Origin: Anisus vortex
Lineage: Eukaryota > Mollusca > Gastropoda > Planorbidae
Length of the DNA stretch: 64,000 nucleotides
Direction: 5' to 3'
NCBI GenBank assembly: GCA_949126835.1
Contig: OX421497.1
Coordinates: 18,534,409-18,598,408, forward strand
In this document: in pieces, positions 50,425-60,680 of the stretch
Layout of the letters: each line of letters begins with the position of its first letter
Position numbering within the stretch: the stretch's first letter is position 1
The notes under the pieces: model-generated
Told to the model about the DNA's origin: nothing
What the model saw: the letters and a program-made list of their open reading frames with translations, nothing else
The model's database searches: none
Made by a program: the position numbers and the translations under genes

Positions 50425-51840
50425 AACCTGGCAACTGCCGAAGATTTATATGACATTCTTAAAAACTGCATCTGTTCCTCAATATTTTGAATTGAAACTT
50501 TTTTGGGATCTAGTTTTGCCCATTTGATAAAGCAATAATGTGTATATGTTTTATATTTAATTTTCTTTACAATTTTCACTTGTACAAATAAATAAGTTGA
50601 ATTTTGTTAATCATTTTGAATAATTGATGAATTAATTTTTTTAAATTAAAAATTGTTAGAATATTTTTTGGCATAAAAAGTTTCCTGTTCACAGAAATAT
50701 TTGGGTTTATTCTTGAGTTTATTCTTGGGCTTAATCTCAGGTTTTCAGAGATTGTCTTGAGTGCACCCAACATTACTGGGTACCCAATGTATACATTGCA
50801 TCAAAATATATATGAATGTTTAATTTTGTACTATATTACAACATGGTAATCTTTTTTATTTGCAGGATTTTATTAAGTACACTCACATTGAATAAGTAAA
50901 TACACATAATTAAGTACATGTAGATCCAAAGTTACTCAGCAATTAGCAACACAAAAACAAAATTTTACCCAATTGCATACTATTTTAAATGTTGTTTTTG
51001 AAGTGTATTTGAAATGATATCTTGTAGGCCTAGGCCTATGTTTTGATTTTGAAAAAAAATAATTATTTTTTGGGTATCTTTAGTCAGCACTTACTATATT
51101 ATTTTATTTGATCTTCTATTGTAGACATATTCATAATTGTATCAATTCAACAGACTTTGGTTTCATTTATCTGAATTTATATTGTTGCTTATATTGAATT
51201 AAAATTTGTTTTTATGTTGCCATCGTCTAGTATAGTTTCTTTTTTGTTGTTATAAAAACAACTGTTTATTTAAAAGTTAGTATTTCACTACGATGTATTT
51301 ATTATACATCATAATTTCATTCAAGATGTTCAACACAATCAAAAATAAAAAAAACACATTTATTGGCAGACGTATAACAAGCTCATGAAAACATGCATAT
51401 AACATATGATGATTATGCTCCAAAATTACATTTTAAAATTAATTAACGTTTTTGTATATTTTTTACATTTTCCCAATTGAGAAATAGCTTAAGAACACAA
51501 TATGAAAAGTTATTATAAAAACTAAATATGAAAATATGATCAATTTGAATATGGTTTTATAAACTAATTCTGTAAAATAGTTGTTGTCATATACATTAAT
51601 CCACAAATTCCTGGATAAGATTTTATTATTAATTTCAATTAAAGCTAATTATTTAGTCTAGATAACCAAATATTCGGACAACTATAATATTGTTTTAGTG
51701 TTAGAAAATATATAACGGTATTATGTGGTATAGTGTATGTTGAAAAATAACAATTTTGCTTTCAGAAATTAATTGGAATATTTTTCCTTACTTAAAAAAA
51801 GGAAAACAATGCAATAAATAATGTGTGGTTTGTCACGGTC
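50425..51840. other. AT-rich stretch without a recognisable gene
   Basis: No reading frame or repeat of note. A few AGGCCTA words occur near 51,030. Confidence 0.5.
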
Positions 51841-51844
51841 TTAA

Positions 51845-52160
51845 GGCAGCATTTTGTATGGAATCCATCTTATGGTCTTGGGGCAACATTTTGCATAGAA
51901 TCCATCTTATGGTCTTGGGGCAACATTTTGCATAGAATCCATCTTATAGTCTTGGGGCAGAATGCTGTAGGCTATGGAATCCATCTTATGGTCTTGGGGC
52001 AGCATTTTGCTTGGAATCCATCTTATGGTCTTGGGACAGCATTTTGTATGGAATACATCTTATAGTCTTGGGGCAGAATGTTGTACGGATTCCATATTAT
52101 GGTCTTGGGGCAGGATTTTGCATAGAATCAATCTTATAGTCTAGGGGCAGAATGTTGTAC
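51845..52160 (+). repeat. 37-41-bp minisatellite, about 8 units
   Basis: The unit contains GGAATCCATCTTATGGTCTT and GGGGCAGCATTTTG. Units alternate between CAACATTTTGCATA and CAGAATGTTGTA types. Confidence 0.85.
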
Positions 52161-52818
52161 ACTAGCTTTAGCTTTATATTAGTTGAGCGAAAAGAGCATT
52201 GTACTTACCACACAATCCCCATATATATATAGTACCAGGTGACCGATCATGCGATCGGTAATAAAGAGCAGGCGCTTGTACCTTAACATCATGTGTATAT
52301 ACAACAACAGTGCATACATTTTAAAAATACGTCTTTACCAGACCAATAAATTGTATTTGTCTTTTTCTTTTTTCTACTATGAATAACATGGGCTTTTAAT
52401 TCTAACAGTCGAAGCAGATTTTTATTTGTGCAGTCTAATATCTAGATTTTGCCCGATAACCCCTCCCCCCCCCCCAAAAAAAAAAAAAAAACAACATGTA
52501 GGCTAGAGTTGTCAGTTTTATATTTATATATGTCATTTATGTCATTATGTTATGTATTTAAAAAACGGAAAATGAAAAGTTTAAATTTAAAATATCGTGA
52601 ATTACGTTACAATTTTTAGTTCTTCTACCCCTTCCGATGGTTTTTACTCCCTTTATTTTAAGTTGCATTGTCTGTAATGGTGCAAAAATTGGCTTCGATT
52701 TTTCGACCAATTCCCGTGGTCCGATCGAGCTTAAATTCGGACAGCAGATTTGTGGCGCCTAACAATACATCCTATCAAATTTTAAGTTAAAACAACGTAA
52801 TAATACTACACTTATGAC

Positions 52819-53070
52819 AATATTCATTTCTTAAAAGGAAAGTATAAGAAAAATTTTGATTTCGCGTTAAAAATGCCTGTGCAACTTTTTATACTTTTTC
52901 GGCACAAAGCTAGAAAAAAAAATTATGCGCTAAGATTATTTTTAGAACAATTCATACATAAGGAGATATTTTTGAGATTTGCGACACAGATATTTTTTAA
53001 TTACATGATGGTAAACTTAGTTTGCAAATAAAGGGAGTATGAAAAACTGTGTTTTTATGGTTTTCTTGTT
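52819..53070 (+). repeat. Dispersed repeat, copy 2
   Basis: Matches 45,327-45,616 from AATATTCATTTCTTAAAAGG to TATGGTTTTCTTGTT, but lacks about 35 bp in the second half and a few bases near 52,960. Confidence 0.7.
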
Positions 53071-53074
53071 AAAA

Positions 53075-53540
53075 CATTAAACTAATTAAAACCTATCTGC
53101 GTAGTACAATGTGTCAGTAGAGACTTGCGGGTATGGCGATAATTTCTACTGAAAGTGAGATAGCAAGACATTTAGACTCACTCATACAAGAATTAGCTGA
53201 GCAGAAAGCAAGCAATATAAAGTAGTCTTTGTGTATTTTTTAAAGTTTGTTTTTCAGTTTGTTATTAAGAGAACTGTACATAATGCAATTACAAAACCTA
53301 TGAACCTATATAGGGCCTACCTAATGCAAAACTGTATGTTATTTAACGGTTCTAATAATAATTTAGATTTCTAATTATTAATCTATAATGCAAAGCCATT
53401 GTTAATTTTCATTCAACTGTTTTATTTACATTTCACAGTCGTCAATCAAAGGTTATAAAATAAAATTCTTTGTTGGGTATAGCCCAATTAATAATTATTA
53501 ACAAAAACACATTTCCGAAGTTCCATACCCGGCAGACCCC
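53075..53540. other. AT-rich stretch without a recognisable gene
   Basis: A short frame after GTATGGCGATAATTTCTACT (about 53,130-53,226) ends at a stop soon after KASNIK. There is no recognisable family. Confidence 0.4.
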
Positions 53541-53544
53541 GCAA

Positions 53545-53612
53545 AAGGCACTTTAACGAGGGCGCAGAATTTGTTTTCGCTTAGGGCGCCAAAAATCCTA
53601 GAGCCGGCCCTG
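53545..53612 (-). mobile_element. Possible hAT-type element end
   Basis: Reverse-complemented, the segment begins CAGGGCCGGCTCTAGGATTT then TTGGCGCC, a terminus style typical of hAT-like MITEs in animals. The matching opposite end was not found in the window, so it is a truncated or solo end. Confidence 0.4.
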
Positions 53613-53838
53613 GATAAATCTAATGGGTATTTTTGTCTAACGATCATTTCCGATTTTTATTTGTGGGGCCGAAAAGCTGTAGATTTTTTTTTAGGTGAAC
53701 AAGTCGTGCATTAAAACCTGAAGAAAATCGTTAGAGCGCTTTTGAAGAAAATTTCCACATATATACATACATACAATTTTTGCTCGTATTATAGTATAGG
53801 ATATCTATACATACAATTTTAACTCGTATTATAGTATA

Positions 53839-53840
<2 letters not shown>

Positions 53841-53905
<65 letters not shown>
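53841..53905. repeat. (AT)n microsatellite
   Basis: Uninterrupted AT dinucleotides for about 65 bp. Shorter AT runs lie at 54,037-54,059 and 54,117-54,133. Confidence 0.97.
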
Positions 53906-53906
<1 letters not shown>

Positions 53907-54179
53907 CACACATTTGTTCTGGCCCATATTTCATATAAAGAGTTTCGTAGCCTACTTGCCCATGAGTGTTTTATCTTTTAGCCCAATGGTATGCGCATAT
54001 ATCTAAATGCCTATCTATCTTTTGGTATATAAATGCATATATATATATATATATATATAGCCTATATTTAGAGTTTTAGAGCCCGTCCTATTCTCTATAT
54101 TCATATATTATATTTATATATATATATATATATTGGTTATATATTATATAATACATTAATGACAGATAGACGGCTAAAT

Positions 54180-54410
54180 TTTACTAGACTAGACTGGATT
54201 AGATAGATAGACGAATAGCTAAATACAAACGCGAACGAACAGATAGTCAGATCGATAAACGGACAGACAGACAAATAGACTATATTTTTTTTAGATTGAT
54301 AGATAGAAAAATAGATAGTAGTCAGACATAAAGATAGATAGACAGACATACGTTTAGATAAATAGACTGATAGACAGATGGATAGAGAAATAGATAGACA
54401 GAAATATATA
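54180..54410 (+). repeat. Degenerate GATA/GACA repeat tract
   Basis: Many imperfect AGATAGATAGAC-type words, including GACAGACAGACAAATAGA. Confidence 0.85.
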
Positions 54411-54429
54411 TATAAACACATTATGGGCT

Positions 54430-54930
54430 TATGTATTTTGTTCTAGCCTTGAGTGCATAGGCCAAGCACGGATGTAGCACGCGGCTAGAGTCCATCAGAA
54501 AGTAATCAGCCTATAGGTCTAGTGCGCCCTGCGCCTCATCGTATCTCATCTAAGGCAATCTAGGTAGTAAACTAAGCCCTCTTTTTCTAAATTCACATAA
54601 TTACATTTAGAGGAATAATGGCGTCTATTATAAATAATGATTACAGGCAGGAATAAAAGGGAACGAAACACGTGTGAGGGGGAAGGGGTGGTATAATTAT
54701 GGTTGTCATACCAACTGTTGCCACATTTTCATCAGTTTCGAATAATGCTATAAACTACTTGTAAATGGTAGTGGGAAGTGGCGGGCCGATGAGTTCCTGA
54801 CAGATATTTGTATTCTGGTCACGTGACAATACAGCATTATTATATAGTATTGATGGTTATTATTATTTTCAAGGTTGTTCGTATATATATATATAATTTT
54901 GCTTTTGCCAATTTAATGACAAAAAACTAC
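54430..54930. other. Stretch without a recognisable gene
   Basis: Slightly richer in GC than its surroundings (for example GGAAGTGGCGGGCCGATG near 54,774), with no frame or repeat I can name. Confidence 0.4.
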
Positions 54931-54934
54931 AATA

Positions 54935-55300
54935 GCTTACAGACAAGCAGATAAAGCAAAAGCATACGGAATGGAAATCAGCTAGGAAAAAAAAAAGCAA
55001 AATAGTGATAAACACCACAGATGCCAGAAGTGCAAACATCATAATGAACCAAAAACTACTAGAAGAAGTAAAGAATTTCAAATATCTAGGATCAATCATA
55101 TCCGTAGACGGAAGCTGTGAGTCAGAAATTCGAGCAAAGGATTGGGACATCAATGGCTCGCCTAAACACAATCTGGACCAGCAAAAGCATTAGTCTCCCA
55201 ACAAAGCTCAGACTTTACAAGGCCCTTGTCAAAGCCATTATTCTGTATGAATGTGAGACCTAGTCCCTGCTACCAACGCAATGCAACGCCGGGAAATTTA
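54935..55300 (+). pseudogene. Non-LTR retrotransposon reverse-transcriptase remnant
   Basis: Translation in plus frames gives KAYGMEIS, then EEVKNFKYLGSIISVDGSC, and in a shifted frame TSKSISLPTKLRLYKALV, KAIILYECET and SLL. This is the conserved RT thumb/connection region of RTE-like or CR1-like endonuclease/reverse transcriptases. One frameshift lies near 55,140. A TAG replaces the expected tryptophan codon after the CET motif, and another stop precedes the lysine-rich part near 54,987. The catalytic YADD block and both ends are missing. It is a dead fragment, unlike the element right of it, which has its own target-site duplication. Confidence 0.8.
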
Positions 55301-55466
55301 GCTTGTAAGAAATCGCTAGTATACAATTTTTATACAATAATTATACAAGTTTATTATATAATACAAACATTTTGTTGTATAGAATTGTAAAGGAATATTT
55401 TTGGAATGAGACGCGATATATTTTTTTAAATATCAAGACAGACTATTCGTTTCATTTATAAGTTCT

Positions 55467-55478
55467 ATTTAAGTAGGT
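55467..55478 (+). repeat. Left target-site duplication ATTTAAGTAGGT
   Basis: Identical 12 bp to 55,923-55,934, directly flanking the element between them. Confidence 0.9.
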
Positions 55479-55922
55479 CCCGTGTGGAGTTACTGATCTC
55501 CCATCGGGCGCCTCCCCAGGTGGCGGATCGGGGAAAGCCCACCAGATATGGTAGGTACCGGGGAAATCAAATACCCGGGGCGGACCAAAATCAGTACCTG
55601 CTGCCTTGCAGGAAGTGGAGGGATCCACAAAGGCTAGGGAACATAACCCGAAAAAAGGCAGCTTTCCTGAGAGCTGAGAGGGGAACTCCTCCCTAGACGG
55701 TTATGCGCTAGGCTAGCAACCTGCCATGTAAAAAAACATAAAGCTACAGAAACAGCAACAGAAATATCCAAAAGCCAAACTATTATGGGAGCTCAGCTGA
55801 GGGTTGAGGCTGTGATGCCTGATAAAACATGGCACGAAATCCGATGGCTCGCCCAGGATAGGGAGGCCTGGCGGAACTTTGTTGCTGCCTTATGCTCCAC
55901 GGGGAGCGATAAAGACTAAGAG
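55479..55922 (+). mobile_element. Internally deleted RTE-like non-LTR element (444 bp)
   Basis: The element is bounded by a 12-bp target-site duplication. Its first about 260 bp are GC-rich and non-coding-like (TCGGGCGCCTCCCCAGGTGG then CGGATCGGGG), as expected of a 5' region. The end, from about 55,840, encodes the C-terminus of an RTE-type protein, with WLAQDREAWRNFVAALCSTG followed by SDKD and a stop. The same FVAALC ending is seen in the broken copies at 12,719 and 19,557. The whole RT and endonuclease are missing between the ends. A non-autonomous element mobilised by a full-length relative is the likely explanation. The 5' assignment is an inference. Confidence 0.8.
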
Positions 55923-55934
55923 ATTTAAGTAGGT
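55923..55934 (+). repeat. Right target-site duplication ATTTAAGTAGGT
   Basis: Identical 12 bp to 55,467-55,478. Confidence 0.9.
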
Positions 55935-55970
55935 AATTTACCTAGGATTAAATTAAAGTGAACTAAGTGC

Positions 55971-58900
55971 AAGTACAGATATTGGTTATTAAAGGGAAGT
56001 AATTGCGGGTACAGATATTGGTTAATAAAGGGAAGTAAGTGCTGGTAGAGATATTTTAATAAAAGGAAGTAATTGTGGGTACAGATATTGGTTAATAAAG
56101 GGAAGTAATTGCGGGTACAGATATTGGTTAATAAAGGGAAGTAAGTGCTGGTAGAGATATTTTAATAAAAGGAAGTAATTGTGGGTACAGATATTGGTTA
56201 ATAAAGGGAAGTAATTGCGGGTACAGATATTGGTTAATAAAGGGAAGTAATTGCGGGTACAGATATTGGTCAATAAAGGGAAGTAATTGCGGGTACAGAT
56301 ATTGGTTAATAAAGGGAAGTAATTGTGGGTACAGATATTGGTTAATAAAGGAAAGTAATTGGGGGTACAGATATTGGTTAATAAAGGGAATTAATTGTGG
56401 GTACAGATATTGGTTAATAAAGGGAAGTAATTGTGGGTACAGATATTGGTAACTAAAGGCAAGTAATTGCGGGTACAGATATTGGTTAATAAAGGGAAGT
56501 AATTGTGGGTACAGATATTGGTAACTAAAGGGAAGTAATTGCGGGTACAGATATTGGTAATAAAGGGAAGTAATGTTGGGTACAGATATTGGTTAATAAA
56601 GGGAAGTAATTGTGGGTACAGATATTGGTTAATAAAGGGAAATAATTGTGGGTACAGATATTGGTTAATAAAGGGAAGTAATTGTGGGTACAGATATTGG
56701 TAACTAAAGGGAAGTAATTGTGGGTACAGATATTGGTTAATAAAGGGAAGTAATTGTGGGTACAGATATTGGTTAATTAAGGGAAGTAATTGTGGGTACA
56801 GATATTGGTTAATAAAGGGAATTAATTGTGGGTACAGATATTGATTAATAAAGAGAAGTAATTGTGGGTACAGATATTGGTTAATAAAGAGAAGTAAGTG
56901 CTGGTAGAGATATTTTAATAAAGGGAAGTAATTGTGGGTACAGATATTGGTTAATAAAGGGAAGTAATTGCGGGTACAGATATTGGTTAATAAAGGGAAG
57001 TAATTGCGGGTACAGATATTGGTAAATAAAGGGAAGTAATTGTGGGTACAGATATTGGTTAATAAAGGGAATTAATTGTGGGTACAGATATTGGTTAATA
57101 AAGGGAAGTAATTGTGGGTACAGATATTGGTAACTAAAGGGAAGTAATTGTGGGTACAGATAATGGTTAATAAAGGGAAGTAATTGTAGGTACAGATATT
57201 GGTTAATTAAGGGAAGTAATTGTGGGTACAGATATTGGTTAATAAAGGGTAAAATAAAGGGAAGTAATTGTGGGTACAGATATTGGTTATTAAAGGGAAG
57301 TAATTGCGGGTACAGATATTGGTTAATAAAGAGAAGTAAGTGCTGGTAGAGATATTTTAATAAAGGGAAGTAATTGTGGGTACAGATATTGGTTAATAAA
57401 GGGAAGTAATTGTGGGTACAGATATTGGTTTATAAAGGGAAGTAATTGCGGGTACAGATATTGGTTAATAAAGGGAAGTATTTGCGGTTACAAATATTAA
57501 TATTGGTTAATAAAGGGAAGTAATTGCGGGTACAGATATTGGTTAATAAAGGGAAGTAATTTCGGGAACATATATTGGTTAATAAAGGGAAGTAATTGTG
57601 GGTACAGATATTGGTTAATAAAGGGAAGTAATTGTGGGTACATATATTGGTTAATAAAGGGAAGTAATTGTGGGTACAGATATTGGTAACTAAAGGGAAG
57701 TAATTGTGGGTACAGATATTGGTTAATAAAGGGAAGTAATTGTGGGTACAGATATTGGTTAATAAAGGGAATTAATTGTGGGTGCAGATATTGGTTAATA
57801 AAGGGAAGTAATTGTGGGTACAGATATTGGTTAATAAAGGGAATTAATTGTGGGTACTGATATTGGTTAATAAAGGGAATTAATTGTGGGTACAGATATT
57901 GGTTAATAAAGGGAAGTAATTGTGGGTACAGATATTGGTTAATAAAGGGAAGTAATTGCGGGTACAACTATTGGCTAATAAAGGGAAGTAATTGTGGGTA
58001 CAGATATTGGTTAATAAAGGGAAGTAATTGTGGGTACAGATATTGGTTAATAAAGGGAAGTAAGTGCGGGTACATATATTTTAATAAAGGGAAGTATTTG
58101 CGGGTACAGATATTGGTTAATAAAGGGAAGTAAGTGAGGGTACATATATTTTAATAAAGTGAAGTATTTGTGGGTACAGATATTGGTTAATAAAGGGAAG
58201 TAAGTGCGGGTACATATATTTTAATAAAGAGAAGTATTGGCGGGTACAGATATTGGTTAATAAAGGGAAGTAAGTGCGGGTACATATATTTTAATAAAGG
58301 GAAGTATTTGCGTGTACAGATATTGGTTAATAAAGGGAAGTATTTGCGGGTACAGATATTATTTAATAAAGGGAAGTAATTGCGGGTACAGATATTGGTT
58401 AATAAAGGGAAGTAATTGTGGGTACAGATATTGGTTAATAAAGGGAAGTAATTGTGGGTACAGATAATGGTTAATAAAGGGAAGTAATTGTGGGTACAGA
58501 TATTGGTTAATAAAGGGAAGTTATTGCGGGTACAGATATTGGTTAATAAAGGGAAGTAATTGTGGGTACAGATATTGGTTTATAAAGGGAAGTAATTGTG
58601 GGTACAGATATTGGTAAATAAAGGGAAGTAATTGCGGGTACAGATATTGGTTAATAAAGGGAAGTAATTGTGGGTACAGATATTGGTTAATAAAGGGAAG
58701 TAATTGCGGGTACAGATATTGGTTAATAAAGGGAAGTAATTGTGGGTACAGATATTGGTTAATAAAGGGAAGTAATTGTGGGTACAGATATTGGTTAATA
58801 AAGGGAAGTAATTGTGGGTACAGATATTGGTTAATAAAGGGAAGTAATTGTGGGTACAGATAATGGTTAATAAAGGGAAGTAATTGTGGGTACAGATATT

Positions 58901-59485
58901 GGTTAATAAAGGGAAGTTATTGCGGGTACAGATATTGGTTAATAAAGGGAAGTAATTGTGGGTACAGATATTGGTTTATAAAGGGAAGTAATTGTGGGTA
59001 CAGATATTGGTAAATAAAGGGAAGTAATTGCGGGTACAGATATTGGTTAATAAAGGGAAGTAATTGTGGGTACAGATATTGGTTAATAAAGGGAAGTAAT
59101 TGTGGGTACAGATATTGGTTAATAAAGGGAAGTAATTGTGGGTACAGATATTGGTTAATAAAGGGAAGTAATTGTGGGTACAGATATTGGTTAATAAAGG
59201 GAAGTAATTGTGGGTACAGATATTGGTTAATAAAGGGAAGTAATTGTGGGTACAGATATTGGTTAATAAAGGGAAGTAATTGTGGGTACAGATATTGGTT
59301 TATAAAGGGAAGTAATTGCGGGTACAGATATTGGTTAATAAAGGGAAGTATTTGCGGTTACAAATATTAATATTGGTTAATAAAGGGAAGTAATTGCGGG
59401 TACAGATATTGGTTAATAAAGGGAAGTAATTTCGGGAACATATATTGGTTAATAAAGGGAAGTAATTGTGGGTACAGATATTGCT
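55971..59485 (+). repeat. 36-bp minisatellite, about 96 units
   Basis: The unit is GGGAAGTAATTGTGGGTACA plus GATATTGGTTAATAAA. Common variants are TTGCGGG, TAACTAAAG, AAGTGCTGGTAGAG and TACATATATTTTAATAAAG. 36 is a multiple of 3, so open minus-strand stretches of 12-residue repeats (YPQLLPFINQYL) arise. They are interrupted and not credible genes. Rare variants recur far apart: the TATTTGCGGTTACAAATATT unit is at about 57,479 and 59,348, each followed by TTTCGGGAACATATATTGG. This shows a block duplication of about 1.87 kb. Confidence 0.95.
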
Positions 59486-60465
59486 AAATATTTTTTAAAA
59501 ATATTCCTGCACTAAAATAAGCCGAATCAAAATGCAAGACTTTATTCATATTACAAATACGTCTAGTATGCACTAACCTTTTGTGTAGAGGGAGCAACTG
59601 TGTTATAAGATAAAATTAATCTTTTAATTACATAACCTAATTATATTATTGACACATTTCCGCTGAATTAAAAACTGACAACGCTAGATGACACGATAGT
59701 TTTTTTTATAAGGGTTATAAATGATACAAAGATCTAGGTTTCCTAGGATTTAACAGAAACAATCCAGATATTTCACAGCATAACTAAAAATCTGGTTCGA
59801 TTATTAAAATTTCATGACCATACTATTCATTGAAATCTATTTTTCCAATAAAAGCTAGAGTTTTGTTTTATCTAGGTTTTAAAGGGAATTTACCAATGAG
59901 TACCGTAAAGTGTAAGGAAAAAGGTAAAAGCAAATTTTCTGCCTGTTGGTGCGGGGATAAATGACTGATAATTAGACAGAGTGTGTTGCCCAGGCTTTCA
60001 CATCTAATTTTCAAAATTCCAGATTGATAAGATGAAAGGTAAAGTGGTGCAATTAGCTCCCTTTTTTAAAGGTCAAAATGATGGGTTGTCAGCAAGCCAG
60101 CTAGTCCATTTTGCAAAGTTAATATAACGAATTTAAATGTGAAAAAACATTTAATTTTAAAACATATCACAGTTCACGGAGGCACAATAGGAGATAAAAA
60201 GATTGCGGGATTAGGAGGATAAGAATTGACAGGCTGGACACTGGCCAACAAAAAAAGAACACAACAGGAAATCGACAAACGGAGATCATTGGATGACATG
60301 TCATCTGGAGAATCTCAAAGGTCAACTAGACTGAAAAAAAACAAGTGTAGCTAAAATAATTAATTATGAGACGTGACAGTAAAGTTTCAAATTGATTGAA
60401 ATCGTCTGCATTAACTGATCTATAGGTTGTTAATTTGAAGCATCAAAATGTGAACAGATACTATT
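59486..60465. other. Stretch without a recognisable gene
   Basis: A 40-odd-codon open plus-strand stretch near 60,223-60,354 ends in STRLKKNKCS and a stop. It has no start, no domain and no splice context that I can defend. Confidence 0.45.
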
Positions 60466-60473
60466 ATCTATAT

Positions 60474-60680
60474 CAGGGATCGGTAATCTATAACACTCGT
60501 GCCAGATTTGTCATGCAGATAGATTGTCAATGGCACGCGGCATACCCCCCAAAAGACAATTCAAGTCTCTTTTACAAAAAACTGAGTTGCTAGAGCAGGA
60601 TGACTTTTAGGCTGTTGGCACGCTGAATGAATTAGAAATCCTTTTTTGGCACACTTTTATTCAGAGGTTGCCGACCCCTG
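60474..60680. mobile_element. hAT-type MITE (207 bp) at the 3' end of the ankyrin gene
   Basis: The left end is CAGGGATCGGTAATCT. The right end, reverse-complemented, is CAGGGGTCGGCAACCT, so the TIRs match over 13 of 16 positions. Flanking 8-mers ATCTATAT (60,466-60,473) and ATCTACAT (60,681-60,688) differ at one base, fitting an 8-bp hAT target-site duplication. It has no coding capacity of its own. On the minus strand it supplies the last seven codons, stop codon and AATAAA of the ankyrin gene. Confidence 0.88.
60656..60661 (-). promoter_or_regulatory. Possible polyadenylation signal overlapping the stop codon
   Basis: On the minus strand GAATAAAAG holds both the TAA stop (60,657-60,659) and AATAAA, all inside the MITE. 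If used, the 3' UTR would be very short and end within the MITE. Confidence 0.4.

Noticed and set aside
53731..54421. Frames rich in Y/I and in S/L/C
   Set aside because: They are translations of AT and GATA/GACA microsatellites.
56022..57967. Minus-strand frames with 12-residue repeats in the 36-bp array
   Set aside because: These are translations of the minisatellite, interrupted by length variants, with no start context.
55971..59485. CRISPR-like regular spacing of short repeats
   Set aside because: Units abut each other with no unique spacers, and the window is clearly eukaryotic.
60223..60354. Open stretch of about 43 codons ending KKNKCS
   Set aside because: There is no start codon in place, no splice acceptor and no known motif. 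One stop-free stretch of this length is expected by chance in this region.
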